Notes: generated by a model not told the origin, from the letters alone. DNA of 64,000 nucleotides from Loxodes magnus (GCA_946699065.1 CAMPDV010000255.1:372001-436000), one strand, 5' to 3'; shown: positions 1 through 13,020, counted from the first letter of the stretch. Translations and numbers: made by a program.

Positions 1-361
1 TGTAGTAATATAATAATTTCAGTCTGATTGAGAAAAATTGATTTATAAAGCAAACTCAGTCAAGTTTAGATTGTCAAAACTAAAAAGCTCAATTATTTAA
101 AAAAATAGAGTAATGCATATTTATGAAAGATATCTAAATTTATAAATGCAAGCTTGTCATGTATTTTGTCTTAATTTAAACAATTTCTTAAAGTTACTTT
201 AATTCAAATCTTCATAAAGAATCTATTCATTTGTCTATATAACCTTAATAGATAATCTTCTTTTAACAGAATATAAGATAAACTTATAAAGGCTAGTTCA
301 ATAAGATATATAACTTAAATACTTCTATCTAAAAATAATAGTAAATCTTAAATTAGTCTAG
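1..361. other. AT-rich, no gene seen
   Basis: Only AT-rich sequence without a codon pattern I could follow on either strand. Confidence 0.5.
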
Positions 362-925
362 TCAAATTATCTAATCACCTATTTCATTACTTATTTTATT
401 ACTTATCTCAACTGTACTTTCCTTACCATTATTCTCTTCTATCCTATTAATTTTTAGATACATACAACTGATGCAAGTAAGTACTAAAAATACTAAAATA
501 AATGCTTTAATCTTGAAATTTCTTAATACTTAATCTGGGTTTATCTTTACATCCTCTATAAATTCTCCACATTTTTCGTCTTACTCCTAGTAAAATCTTA
601 TCAAGTTATGATTATTATTCCTCCTATAAAGCTTACTATACTTTATATTTGTAAAATCATACAAATCTTCTCTTAGTTTCCTTCTTGCTACTCGTGTTTC
701 TTTTTGAACTCGAAAAAGAGGAAAGTAAAGTACAGCAGCAAAACTTAAAACTAAAGGCTTCTGTTAAAGAGCTAAGATAATAATTATCCTGAGCTCCATA
801 GCAAGTTTTATAGTATTACCCTTGAATCTGAAGGAATATTTCTATTATTGTGACTAGTAATATAATGAAAGCTGATTCCAGTATAACCTTTAATCCTGGA
901 CTTACCTTATTAGCAATAGAGAGCT
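362..925 (-). pseudogene. Broken copy of the four-TM cysteine protein family
   Basis: Read on the minus strand, this matches the intact family member at 4539-5096. The N-terminal part begins at SPGLKVILESAFIILLVT, followed by YYKTC, then YFTFLFFEF, IVSFIGGIIII, CGEFIEDV and a last membrane segment FILVFLVLTCISCMYL. These blocks lie in three different frames. A one-base deletion relative to the intact copy falls just before YFTFLFFEF, and a second shift follows the third membrane segment. No in-frame ATG precedes SPG. The last frame ends at a TGA (plus 362-364), so the end is preserved. It is probably a dead paralogue; short introns could explain one shift but I found no GT...AG segment of fitting length. 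Confidence 0.65.
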
Positions 926-3530
926 TTTCTATTTATATTTTGAATAAATTTATTATAGCTTATTTAAAGTTGAAAGCAATTTAATTAAATAGTGTAAGTA
1001 GCTTTTAGTTTAAATGTATAATGTAACTATTTGAGAGCTAATTAAAATCTCTATAATACTCTAAACTTTATACAGCTTAGAAGGTAAAATTGTTTATTAT
1101 AAATTATTTTTTGTTTTCTTAAAGTAAAAAATATAATCATGAAGCTAAAAGTTCTAAATAAGCCAATTACTTTCTTCATGTTGGTTTAGCAATTTAATAT
1201 TTTCAGTTTCTAGTTTTATATTACTTTTAGATTATTTAGGATTGAATTAAAAGGAGAGATAAATTTAGCTTTTATGTGGATTGATAATTAGAAAGTATAA
1301 AAGTAGCCATTATATTTGAATAAAGTGAGATTTATAAATTAAACTTTCTAGTTTACATTTATTTTAAATATTCTATTAGTTATTTGCTTCAGAGAAGATA
1401 TAAATAAGCTATTCAATTTAGTTTACTTCAATCTAAGATTAATAAATCTATTATATTTAGAAAGAAGCTTACAAAAAGGAAGCAATAATGTTTTACTTAA
1501 TTTAAATAATAGGATCTCAGTATTAATGACTTAATTTACGTGATTTTCACTAGTAGATAAAGAGAATTGAAATAAAGTACTAAGAAAGATATTTATATAG
1601 AGCTACCTTAGTAAAAGGAAAAAATCTTAGAAGGAGGATTCTTTTTAAACTCTAAATAGGATTAATATATTTTATTCTTATTTTACTAAAATTAAAAATG
1701 TTAAATTCCCTTATGCAAAACTGGAGACATTAATGTTAGGTATATCAAAAGTAGGCAATGTAATTAAAAGTTTTATGATGAATATAAAATAAAAGAGTAA
1801 ATATTCTATCTAAAATGGTATAATAAATTATTTTCTATTATTATTTATAAATTTAATATAAAGCACTTTACTTTAGTTGTTCATAATCATGCTATATTTC
1901 TATTAAGAAAATACTTTTATGCAATTATTTTTTAATACTTTCAAAACATTATCAAGCTTAATATAATGAAATATATTTTAAAAATGTAGAAATGTAAATT
2001 GATTTATTCCTCTCTACTATTTAAGCTAGTTATTGTTTAATTTTAATATGAAAATATTTATATCTTAATAGTATAATAATTTGTATATATTATATATTTT
2101 TTATTTAATATAAGAACTAAATTTTATTTAAATTATATTAAAATTTAATAGTATAATTAATTTAAAATAAGTATATTTTAAATGTATTTTATCTTTATTT
2201 TAGCTTTATAGATCTCCTTTATTAACCCAAAAATAAAATTATAATAATATTTTTAAATTTATTTCATTTAACTTAATTTATAATCAGCTTACTATATTTA
2301 TTTTACTTTAACTAAAATTAATAATAGTTCAATATAGCTTATAATAGTTATTCTTGTAACTAAGTTAAATTAATTAAATCTTCACTAATAAAAGTGAAAA
2401 AAATAATTAAAAGAAGTTATTTAATTTATAATTTAAGTATTTTAGTCTTATATATAAACTTAAGAATTAGATTAAAGCTTTACTATTATCTATGAATTAT
2501 CTTAAAGTTATTTAATTGCTAAATTTATTGTTTATCAATCATTTAAATTTATATCCTTTATTCTAAGGAAGAATTTTCCTAATAAGCTATTACTAAATCT
2601 TCTTATTTAACACTATTTATTTAATACTTAGCTATTTATTACTTTGCTAGAGAAATTAAGTTTATTTCTTTAAGCAAATACATTTTTTTATTTTCGAAAA
2701 GAGATTTAATAGATTTTTGTTAATATACGGAGAGAAAAAATGCTTGAAAGTATTGGTGATATTAAATAATAGTATATTCGGTGTTGATTGCCTATTCTCT
2801 GCTTATTTAGATAATTTATTACAAAATAGGAAGCTAAACTGACTTTAAATATTTTAAATAACTTGATACATAAAAGCTAAAAGATTGTCTAATCCATGAA
2901 ATATAGAACAATATAGAATGCTATTTCTTAATTTGATGCAGGAATTTTAAAAACAAATAATAACTAAAATTATATCTTATGTTAAATTTAAAAAGAATAA
3001 AGAAATAATAATCCTATCTTTTATATAAAGGCTATTAAATTAAATGTAGATAATCTTCCTCATAAATCTCTAATAATCATATTTACTATATATACCTTTT
3101 TAGCTTATAATTAAATTATAAGGAAAACTATTTGTTATTTTCCTATTATTTTATATATATATGATAATAATTTAAAAAGTAATTTAATATTTCAGTATCA
3201 TTTAGTAAAATCTTATTAATTTCTAGTCTATCAAATAGCTTAGATGCTTGTTATGATTTAAATTATTATTAAGAAAGTTATTTCTTTTAATTTATTATTT
3301 AATTAAGTCTATTAGAATTTAATTAAGTTTATTTTATCTTTAGTTAAATCTTTATTATATCAAGTTGCTTTTAAACTAATTGCCTTTTTATTTAATTTTA
3401 TTTAAAATAAGCTTAAATACAGAGGATAGAAGTAATTTAAAAGAGAATAAACATTAAATATAATTATAATTTATAAAAGTTATATATCTCACTATAGATA
3501 TAAAATAACTAGAAATAAACATAATTATTA
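926..3530. other. AT-rich intergenic DNA
   Basis: Homopolymer-rich AT DNA between two members of the four-TM family. I saw no gene, tRNA or repeat array in it. Confidence 0.45.
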
Positions 3531-3783
3531 AGGAATCAAATAAAATTAACTTAGCATTATACTTAAGTTAATAAATAGCTTGCCTGTCTCAAATTACATT
3601 AAATTTCTTAAAGTAAAAATAGAAAGGAAAATACTCTTATCATTTAAGTTTTAAGTAGCAGAATGAGAAATACTTTTAACTAAATATATTAATAGACTCT
3701 TTTAAAAATGAACTATCTTATAACAATCTAAAAATATAAATATTAACTCTTAATAAAAATTATTTTATTTAACCTGATTCCTT
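3531..3783 (+). repeat. 253-bp inverted repeat, left copy
   Basis: The sequence is found again, reverse complemented and almost unchanged, at 13021-13273. The match begins at AGGAATCAAATAAAA and ends at GATTCCTT, and both flanks diverge at once. The pair encloses 9.2 kb with the LINE near its middle. It carries no coding pattern. It may be the ends of an inverted duplication or an unclassified terminal-inverted-repeat element. Confidence 0.8.
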
Positions 3784-4538
3784 ATAGCTAAAAGGAAGAA
3801 TTTCTTAAATAGAATATGAACATTTGAATTATTTTAATAAAAGAATGTGGGAAATTATTTAACGTATAATTATCTAAAGCATAAACATCATAATCTAGAA
3901 TTATTTTCTTAAAATAAATATCTTTAGACCATCTTATCTATATATTTTTAATTTAATATTATTTTCTTATGTTTTAAGTTTTATATGCTTTGTATTTATG
4001 GTAAATTTCTAAATGTCCTTTTTATCGAATATTCCAACAATAAAAACATGAATAGCTTATATAAATATTAATAAAAAGCTTTAAATAGAAGCTAGTACTC
4101 CTAATATATATTAATTTTAGTGCTTCAAGGATATCTTTCTTTTATTTTATTATCGTTCTTTTAAGATTCAAGGTAATAAATTATCTTAAATCTTTCAGAA
4201 GAAAAATAAATGCTGATAGAGTTACTAAATAAACTTTTGAAATTACCTATAAACTTATATTACATTAAATTATTTTACTATAGAAGTACTTATAACTATT
4301 TGTTTTAATCCTCTCCTTTATTAACTAATTAAATTTTTATAAGCATTAATATTTAAAATACTTGGTATAAGAATTTCTTTGCTTTAATTTTATGTGGAAT
4401 TTAACTGATTTCTCTTGAATTTCTTAATAACTTTAGTTTAAATTTATTTTACATTGTAATTATTAAATTGTTTATTTTCATTAATTTTAAATTAAATTTA
4501 ATTTAAATTCAAATATGATAAATTTCCTTAGAGTAAAA

Positions 4539-5096
4539 ATGAAGAACATCCCTAATGTTAGTATGATAAGTCCAGGTGTAAAAAGTTGTTTGGAATCGGC
4601 TTTCATCGTACTACTGGTGATAGTAATGGAGATAACCCTTTACTTTCAATGATAATATTATAAGCCTTGCTCAGAATCTGAATACAGTTATTACTTATAA
4701 ATACTTTGGAGGGTTCTATAGCTTTAAATCTTATCGTAGTACTTTATTTTCCTCATTTTCGAGTTCCAAGATTAATAAAAACTCTAAGATAAAAGTACAG
4801 AGAAGATGAGCATTATTTTATATCTAATAAGTGTAGTGAGTTTTATAGGAGCTATTATTCTCGTATTTTATTCGGAATATACCTAACAAGAGTAAGATGA
4901 AATTTGTGGTGATTGAATTAGAGAGATAAAAGAAAATTCAGAGTAATCTACAAGAAATTTCTAGACTAAACTGTTTGCTATTGGAGTTTTATCTATAGCT
5001 TTTAATATATGCATGTATGTTAAATTAAAAAAGTCGGAATAGAAGGACAAAGAGAGTAATGAAGTTTAGACAAGTGAAGAATTGATTTTGATGTGA
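4539..5096 (+). CDS. Four-TM protein with paired loop cysteines, intact copy
   Basis: The 185-aa reading frame runs from ATG to a TGA with internal TAA/TAG/TGA read as Gln/Trp. Hydrophobic segments lie at about residues 19-37 (LESAFIVLLVIVMEITLYF), 62-76 (ending FIFLIFEF), 91-112 (SIILYLISVVSFIGAI) and 143-162. Cys44 sits in YYKPC between TM1 and TM2. Cys123 sits in EICGDWIREIK between TM3 and TM4. With an even number of segments both loops face the same side, so a disulfide between them is possible. The tail after TM4 is Lys/Glu-rich and has no motif I know. Six further copies occur in this window. I do not recognise the family and infer no function beyond being a small membrane protein. Confidence 0.8.
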
Positions 5097-6289
5097 TTAC
5101 TTTATACTAATTATAAAGCTTTTATTATATAATTTTTATAATTAAATCAGATTCATCTGACTTCATATGTTTTAAGTTTATTGGAATTAATAAATAGCAA
5201 ATTTTATTTTCCTTTGTGAAGATCTGAGTTTATTAATAACTTATTTTTGCAATATTTTAGGTAAATAAATATAATAATTCTAAGAAAATATTTTATTTAT
5301 TATTAATTTAGAATGATTATACCCTTCATTATACCCTATATTACCTTTTTTAATTTAAAATAATAAACATTTTTATCAATAACCTTCTATTTTATTTACT
5401 CTCTTAAGTGTTCTAGATAATTTTTAAGTTCTTGTTTGAATATTTCTTTAAGATTACTCTATTATTGAGTAAAATTTTTATTATTTCTCTATTGCGATTT
5501 TAGTTTAAGTCATTTGAAAATAAAAATTGCTAAAATAGAGTAATATTTTTCATACTCTTCGTAATCCTCAATTCTAATATCTACTTTAAAATAGTTTCTT
5601 TCCCAATTTTTTGTTGAGTCAATAGTTTTAATTAAGAAGATTAATAGATAATTATCAAATATTGATTTAACAACTAATACTTAGGTTTTCTTTGTTGTGA
5701 TTTAAATGTATGATCCTTTAATTTATTTTCAGTATTTTATGTAAAATTTAGCATTTATGATGTCTTTTATATAGCTCTAAGTTCCTTGATTCAGGAATAA
5801 ATAATTTAATTATCTTTTTGCTTACTTAATCGATAAAAGAATCTACTCTATTCTATCTAAACTTAACTAGCATTATTTTTATCCTGAACTAAATAGAAAT
5901 ATTTAAAGCTGTTTGCTATAATAGCGCTTTTTTAAGTATTAATAAAAAGTAAGCTTATAAATCTTAATAACTAATATAGGTTTGAACATTATGGTTGCTT
6001 ATTAATGCTTATATGCTTTCCTATTTAGTACTAGCAGCTATTTTAAATTAGGATTTAATTTTTAAGATAGTTTTCATTCAAAGTCATATAATAGACTTTA
6101 AAATTGGTATAAGCAAATTAAACTTAGGCAAACTTTTATATTTAGAGTATTTTAGAAATTACTTCTTCTTAGCCTTTATATTGGTAATGCTTAAATCTAG
6201 ATAGAAAGGTGTTTATAAGGTAATCATTAGTAAAATTTGTTTAAATAACTCTAAGTAATTATGCCTCTATTATATTATATATATTAAAA
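5097..6289. other. AT-rich DNA before the LINE
   Basis: AT-rich sequence without visible genes between the four-TM gene and the 5' end of the LINE. Confidence 0.45.
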
Positions 6290-6299
6290 AGTGGTTAGC

Positions 6300-6355
6300 T
6301 TCAAGAAGGGTTTTTACACCTCCTCAATGTAGGAGAGAAAACCTGAAGCGATTTC
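6300..6355 (+). promoter_or_regulatory. Hairpin at the LINE 5' end
   Basis: The leader folds on itself: GCTTCA at about 6300 pairs with TGAAGC at about 6347. Inside, GGGTTTT pairs with AAAACC and CTCCT with AGGAG. Several LINEs begin with self-cleaving ribozymes; I see no hammerhead core and cannot assign this to the HDV-like class by eye. Confidence 0.35.
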
Positions 6356-6599
6356 TTCTACCACGTCTTCTTTTAATTAGTCCAACCTTCTTTACTTCGA
6401 ATGAAAACCAGAATCATAACCCAAGCTCTCAGACTACATCGAACCAAATTCACTGATCGAAAAAGCATTATATAATAATACATTCAACGAAAAAAGGATA
6501 TCAATGTATCTATGATTTGACGGATTTCACAATAAGGAGGAATATAAAATAAGAAAGGAAAAAAGTGGTAAAAAAAAGTCACAACTTAAGCAATAATTT

Positions 6600-8100
6600 A
6601 ATAAAAGAATGAACAACTTATTTCAGCCAAAGTCCTGAAGACTAAATGATAAAAGTCTTCTAAAATGCCTATGATGATCTATCAGATATGGTGGTCCCAG
6701 ATTATTTTAACCACTATCTGGAAAATATTGATTTAGTAGAGAAAAAGGCCATAGACTAAGAAGTGATGCAAGTGTTTAGGAATCAAATATGGAGCGAGTA
6801 CGGACTAGTAGTGGGAAAATTAATCTTCAAATAAACGGAATAGTTTATTTAATATTCAACTTGAAGAAAGATACTAGTAATTCGTTTAATTCAGGGATTG
6901 AACATTCAAGGGCGTTAGAATTCCTATATAAGGAAGAAACTAATTAAAATACTTTGACATTAATAACTACCCAGTTTACTTCATAATAAATGAATACTCA
7001 AACATGAAGGAAGTAATGAGACAATATGGAAAATCTAGAGGAGAGGTATAGCATGGATACCCCAACACTACAATACTAACAGGTAGCAGTGTAGTGTACT
7101 TAGATTTAAAGGATATAGACGAAGTAAAGAGGATATCAGAAATATGAACCTGAACGGAAACAAAATGAGAATACAGCACCCAGTAAATTTTATCTAATGG
7201 CTATATAAATTGAAAAAACACACAGACCAGCAATGCAGAAGGGTGAAAACAGCAAAAAGGAAAAAACTACATACAAGAGAATTATAGATGTTTGAAGGAG
7301 AAGTTAAATTAGCAATAAACAAACCAGAATCAAAAACAAATCAAGCAAATAAGAGGATAATTGAAGAAGTAGAGTAAATTATTATAGAGGAAGCAAGGGA
7401 AGAAGGGAAGGAAATAAAACGAGGAGAATAGGAAAATAATTAAAAAAACTAAACAATTAAATAATAAAAAGTCTTTTATGCTAAATGAATAAATAAGAAT
7501 TATTTTTAATCAAAATGGAATTGGACATATGTAAGACAGAGGGATAGAGAAATGTTCATAGAACTAAAAAAAATAGAAAACAAACAATTATACAATAAGA
7601 TATAATATAAAACAAATCAGAGAAAAGGATAGAATAAGTGATAGTAAAAACGCTAAACTCTAACAGAAGAAATAAGAAAAAACAAAATAGCATAATGTAG
7701 TATGAAAGGAAAAGCGTTAATTAATAAAAATAATAAAAAGAAATAGAACAAGTTCAAGAAGAAAAAGAACAAAACAAGATAAAAGTGAGAAGTAAGAAAC
7801 AAACTGAAACAAGCCTCAATTAGAATTTATTATGGTAAGAAACCAAAAAACAAAAATGAACAATTACCCAACAATAATTAATAGGAAAAGGCAAAAGTAG
7901 AAGAATAGAATAGATAAGAAGAAGGAAAAAATAGATAATAAGTGGAAAAATATAAAAAAGGGGAAATAATTAATAATGAAGAGAATATGGAAGCAGAGAG
8001 TGATAGATAATATAAAAGAAAGATGGAGTAGGAAGATGAATAAAAAGAAGAAAATGATGAAGAGGAAGCAGAGGAGATGGGTGAAAAAGAAGAATAAGAA
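6600..8100 (+). CDS. LINE ORF1, degenerate
   Basis: Recognisable coding blocks lie in more than one frame. An acidic N-terminal part is near 6660-6830 (DLSDMVVPDYFNHYLEN). Next comes INGIVYLIFNLKK with a FDINNYPVYFIINEYSN block (6950-7010), then a basic coiled-coil stretch (7150-7640) containing KWNWTYVRQRDREMF. The same order and motifs occur in the minus-strand element at 50.2-51.8 kb, where the matching phrases are VIVYAVFND, YYDIHNY and NENWTFIKQRDNEM. That comparison fixes the frames and shows at least three frame changes here. ORF1 proteins of LINEs bind RNA; no CCHC knuckle or classical RRM is evident. Confidence 0.65.
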
Positions 8101-8104
8101 TAAG

Positions 8105-11100
8105 TCATAAAAATAGGGACAGCAAATGTTAGGGGAGTTAGAAGTGCAAAAGAGGCACTAGCCAAATTCATGACTTAAAAAAGTATCCACATAATGGCAA
8201 TATAAGAGATTTAGATTGAAGACTAAAAAGATATGTGTAGTATAACAGGATATAAAAACTTAATAAATATGGGTCAAAAAAAGGGAAATTAATAGCATTC
8301 TATATAAGAAACGACATATGCAAGGAGATCAAAGGAATATAGAATGAAGTCAAGCGAGAGTGATGCCATTGAAATAAGTAGAAAACTGGCAGTAATAAAT
8401 ATATAAGCACTTGAGGCAAATGACAACTAATAATATGATCCATTCTTTAACTTAGTGAACTAATTCAAACTTTAAGCAACAGAAAAAGGACTTAATGTAA
8501 TGATAATATGAGATTGAAATGAGCATATAGAGTAATTTCAATCAAAGAAAACAAGCTCAACTGGTAAGAGAATGCTACAGTTCATGGAACAGAATAATTT
8601 AATATGTCTTGATCCAATTGAAATAGGTACTTACGTTCACTAAAACAATGAATATAAAATAGATTACTTTTTAATTGAAGACATAATGAGAGAAAAGGTG
8701 ATAAAAAGTGATTTTTATTACCCATATATAATAGACCTGGTATTATATAGATAAAGATTGGTAAAGAAGTTAGAAAACCATAAAAGATAGCAAAAATAAT
8801 TTATCCACTATTAAAGAAAAAAGAGATATAAGAATAATTTGAAAGACTTATACAAGAAAATATCTAAGAAGAAGAAATAGTAAACCTAAATGCACGTAGA
8901 CTTACAAATAATGAAAGAAAAATATATAAGAAGGAGCTCAAATAAAATGTGGAACAGTTAAAGCATAAAACTTTAAGATATATAAATACTCAGAAACAAC
9001 AAAATAGGACAATAAAATTTTCAGAAAATGCAGCAAAAAATTAAAATAAAGAATAAAGAGCAACGAAGAAATAAATGAAAATCAACAAAACGAGAAATAT
9101 AGAGAATATCAAAGAGTAAGACACAAGAATACATTTAATAAAGAAAAAAAAGATAAAGAAACTAACTTAATCTATTCACGGACAATGTAAATAAAGGAAA
9201 CCTGACAGAAATGTGGAAGAAATTAAAAACCTTCTTAATAGAAAAATAATTAGTGAAGACCCTTATAAAAGAAGATGTTAAGACTTTCAGGAACGGATGA
9301 TAGCAGTTATATGAAGATGGCTATAATACGATACCAACTAAATTCTTAAACAAGAGATAAATAGTGGTAAACAAATTTGAAATTTGAGAAAACATTAATT
9401 AATTGGCGAAATGAAAAGCAGCAGGACCTGATGAAATTTAAGTAGGAACAATTTTAGTTGGTTGGAAAAAATTAATAGAAATTACTTGAAAAATGATAGC
9501 TAAGATGATTTAAGAGGGAATAATCCTTAGGAGATGAAACAACAATACATAATATTAATATAAAAAAAAGGATGATAAATGAACCCGATGAACTATAGAC
9601 TAATCTCTTTATTGAATCATGTTTTAAAAATTGTAGACGCATGAATTTTCTAGCAATTGAAAGGATATCTTCATAAAGATGAAAGTGGATACTAATATGG
9701 TTTCAAAAAAGGAAAATCAATAAGCACTATAAATCTTCAATCAAGAACAGTATAGGAATGATCAATGCGGAACAAAAGATGCATTTGTAATATTTATTGA
9801 TATTAAGAAAGCTTATGACTCAGTGCAAAGAAAGGATATATGATAAATCTTAAACGATCTAAAAGACCGGAATAGATAATTAAATTTCTAGCAAACTTCT
9901 ACTGTGAAGAAGAAATTAAACTGAAAATCAATGATTAAATAGCAAAATCGTTCGCGACAAATAAAGGGCTAAAATAGGGAAGGATAACGACGCCAAGTTT
10001 ATTTAACTTGATAATAGCAAGACTTCTCCATAGTTTGGAAGATTAAAAGCTAGGAATTACGATAAACTATAAAAACGAAGAGGGATGAATATAAGAAATA
10101 TATGCAGGATGTTTTGCATACGCAGATAACCTAGCCTTAATAAGTGAATGGGAATAATTAGAGGAAGTAATCGAAAATTTAACTTAATGGGTAGAAAAGT
10201 ACAAATTGGAAATTGCAGATAAAGCAAAATGAATGATATGAAAATCAGCAGAAAATAGTAACTGGGAAAATATTGTAAATACTATCGAGGTGGGAAATTT
10301 AAGGATCGAAAGAGTAACGACCTTTTAGTACCTAGGTCATATAATAGAAGAGAACATCAATTTTGAAAAACATATGGAGAATAGACTAGAAGCAGCATAA
10401 AAAATGAAAACATGAATATGGGGAAAAATAACAATGAATAAGGGATTAACACCATATAATGCAGAAATAAGGATAAAAACCTTCGTAAGCTAAGTTTTCA
10501 GTTATGGGACAGAAACGATCCCACATTGAGAATAATTTGTTGGAAAATAAGTGATGGAGCAATTAGAAATAATATAGAGAAGACCTTTACGAACAATCAT
10601 AGATGCCCCTTATTAAATGCAAAATGAGATGTTAGAACACGAATTACAGTTTATGAAATTTTAACACTATCTATGACAAAAAATGTTGAGATTAAGAGGC
10701 AATTAATAGGAAACTAAGGAAAAACATTAGACGGATTAATGTTCGAACTAAGTAAATAAAAGAATTTTATATTTGAATAATATTGTACAGCAATAAAATC
10801 AGGATTAAAAATTGAAGACAAAGAAATATTTATAGATGATGGTAATAACAATTAAAAATGGAAGAAAAACATTAATCGTGCAATATGAGAATATAGAGTA
10901 TATGTAGAAGATAGAGAAAGAATGAAGTAAATGATAACAAAATTACAATATAGAAAAGCATGATTTGATGAATATGTAATAATACACCCAACTATCTGAG
11001 ATACAATAAAAATAGAAAAGAAGAAATATGATACCTATTTAGAATAAAAACGAGATGTAATGGGAGCTAGGATTGCTTAAAAGAAAGAAATCTAGTTATG

Positions 11101-11640
11101 ACAATTCGATGCCCTTTCTGTAATAATGTAAGAGAAAATGAAAGGTATTCATAGAAAACTGTTCAGAATACAAAGAAGGAAGATAATAATGTATTTGAAA
11201 TCTTAGAACAATAGGAGTAGAGAGATAAGGAATGGAAATATTTGATATAATGTGAGGTAAGGCCAAATTCGAGAAATTCATTAGAACTTAAGAAGAGTAA
11301 AAAAGAGCTAAAGTGGACTTGATAATAAAAGTTTATATCAAAGATATATTTAAAAAAAGTAAAGAGGATATATAGAAAAGAAAAATTAATGAAAAAAAGA
11401 AATAGGAAAAGGATCATTTTTATGAGTGTATAAAAGCTTGATTAAGAAGAAAATAATTAGAAATGAAAATTATTAAGATATGTAAGAAAAAATAAATTAA
11501 GCTTATAATAAAAATCAAATAAAGTGTAGATAGATAGAAGACAGAAGAATAAGAGATAATATAGAGGAAAACGAGGAAGATATGTAATTATAATAGAAGA
11601 ATTTATATTATCTGAAGGTTTACTTGAAGGAACGGACATA
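8105..11640 (+). CDS. LINE ORF2: APE endonuclease and reverse transcriptase
   Basis: The endonuclease begins with IKIGTANVRG (8110) and IHIMAIQEI (8190), the usual N-R-G and Q-E blocks of APE-type LINEs, with WDWNEHIE near 8510. The reverse transcriptase follows: LAKWKAAGPDEIQ (about 9402-9440), FIDIKKAYDSVQRKDI (9790-9835), GLKQGR with TPSLFNLII (about 9965-10015), and FAYADNLALIS (10113-10145). The Asp-Asp pair is Asp-Asn (AAC at 10128-10130), which should abolish polymerisation. Trp of the WKAAGPDEI block is encoded by TGA and the following Gln by TAA, a good internal check of the code. Frames change in places, so this copy is probably dead. Confidence 0.8.
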
Positions 11641-11662
11641 TATTGAGATATTGAAAAAACTG

Positions 11663-11712
11663 CTCAGCAACGAGGTGCTATGCGCTTTATAATCAAACTT
11701 ATTTATTTATTA
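11663..11712 (+). repeat. LINE 3' terminal hairpin and tail
   Basis: CTGCTCAGCAACGAGGTGC followed by TATGCGCTTTATAATCAAAC and a TTTATTTATT tail. The same unit in either orientation ends five other elements, at 48.92, 49.18, 49.70, 50.21 and 63.44 kb. It is the likely recognition site of the LINE reverse transcriptase. Confidence 0.75.
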
Positions 11713-13020
11713 TTTATCAAAAATAGGGTATTTAGTATTTATAGAAGATTGGCTTCATTAATTTAGATTTAGTAGGATATATATTTTAGTTAGACATTTT
11801 ATATCTAAAAGTATTATAAAGTAATAAATGCTAAATAAATATAAGATATATTTATTCTACCTATTTTCTAGATTGTAAGTATACTGATAAACTAAAAATT
11901 AAGTTTATATATCTTTTAAAGTTAGAAGAGTGATATAAAATAGCTGCTTAATTAAATTGTTATGATTTATCAACTTTAGATTGAGTTTGTTTATAAGATT
12001 TAAATATAGTTTTTCTAATTTGGGTGAGTAAGGTCCTAAGAAATATACATATAACTATCCTTTATTTTGATATTTGGTATATGATTAGTGAGCTATTTAG
12101 ATACTTTGGTAGTGGAATAAAAGGTTGGTAAAAGGAATTGAAAATGATTATTTAGATTTAAACTTAAACCTAATACTAAACTATAAATAGCTAGAAAAAT
12201 TTGTTTTAGTGATAATGATATTTAATATCTTTGATTAATAATAAAATACTTTAGCCTGTTTTATTAATGATTAGGTTAATATCTATTTCAAAACTTTAAA
12301 ATAGTCAGGCTGATTCTATCTTAGTGCACTATCATAGCTTAATATCTCTATACTTAAATTTAAAGTCAAAATTTAATTTTAATTAGAAGCTTGTCTAGTT
12401 CAAAATAACAGTTTGCAATATCTATCACTTTTTACTTTTAGTATAAAAGTATTAATCTTGCTTAATGAATTTGCTTATCAAAAGCACTATCCAAAGTATA
12501 AAAATAATAAGAAAATTTTAAAGGCTTTTAAGGGTTATTTATTTGATAAGTTAATGCTGTAAGCATATATGATTAAATAAGTTCATAGAAAAAGTCTCAT
12601 ATTTCCTTAGGAAATCATAACTTTTCTATAATCAATTATTTATTTTAAGTATAAACATCTTCATCCTCAATGTCACTGGTAAGCTAAAGAAACTACTTTA
12701 TCATTTGCTGAAAATGAAAAAAAATCTAAATAAATTCGAAAGTATTAGAAATTTTAAAAGTCAGCTATGAAATTTTATAAAAGGAAATATCTAAATGAAT
12801 ATTATCTTTAATATCTTCTAATTTTGCCTATTTACCTTTATAGCATATGATAGATTTCTTAAGCAACATACTAATATAGTTAGTTGTCTAAATCATTCTA
12901 AATAAAAGCATCCTTTTTCTTTATTTTTTGAATGATGCTACTTAGTATTTAGTCTCTTCTTAATTTTATTAAATATCCTTAGTATAACTTCCTTAACTTG
13001 TTATATCTTAGCCTAGTTAA
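11713..13020. other. AT-rich DNA after the LINE
   Basis: No gene or repeat seen apart from the inverted repeat that begins at 13021. Confidence 0.45.

Larger units (their letters stand above)
6290..11712 (+). mobile_element. Non-LTR retrotransposon (APE-type LINE), near full length
   Basis: A two-ORF LINE on the plus strand. It is less AT-rich than its surroundings and shares family members with the element at 50.2-51.8 kb. It begins with a hairpin-forming leader (6300-6355), then ORF1, an APE endonuclease and a reverse transcriptase. It ends in a hairpin (11663-11700) followed by a TTTATTTATT-like tail. All coding parts need TAA/TAG=Gln and TGA=Trp, so it is adapted to this host. ORF1 changes frame several times, and the reverse transcriptase has YADN in place of the catalytic YADD, so the copy is probably inactive. 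I did not find a clear target-site duplication. Confidence 0.85.

Noticed and set aside
7878-8171. Minus-strand Ser/Phe-rich open frame inside the LINE
   Set aside because: It is the complement of Lys/Glu-rich ORF1 codons; the plus-strand motifs are conserved with the element at 50-52 kb.
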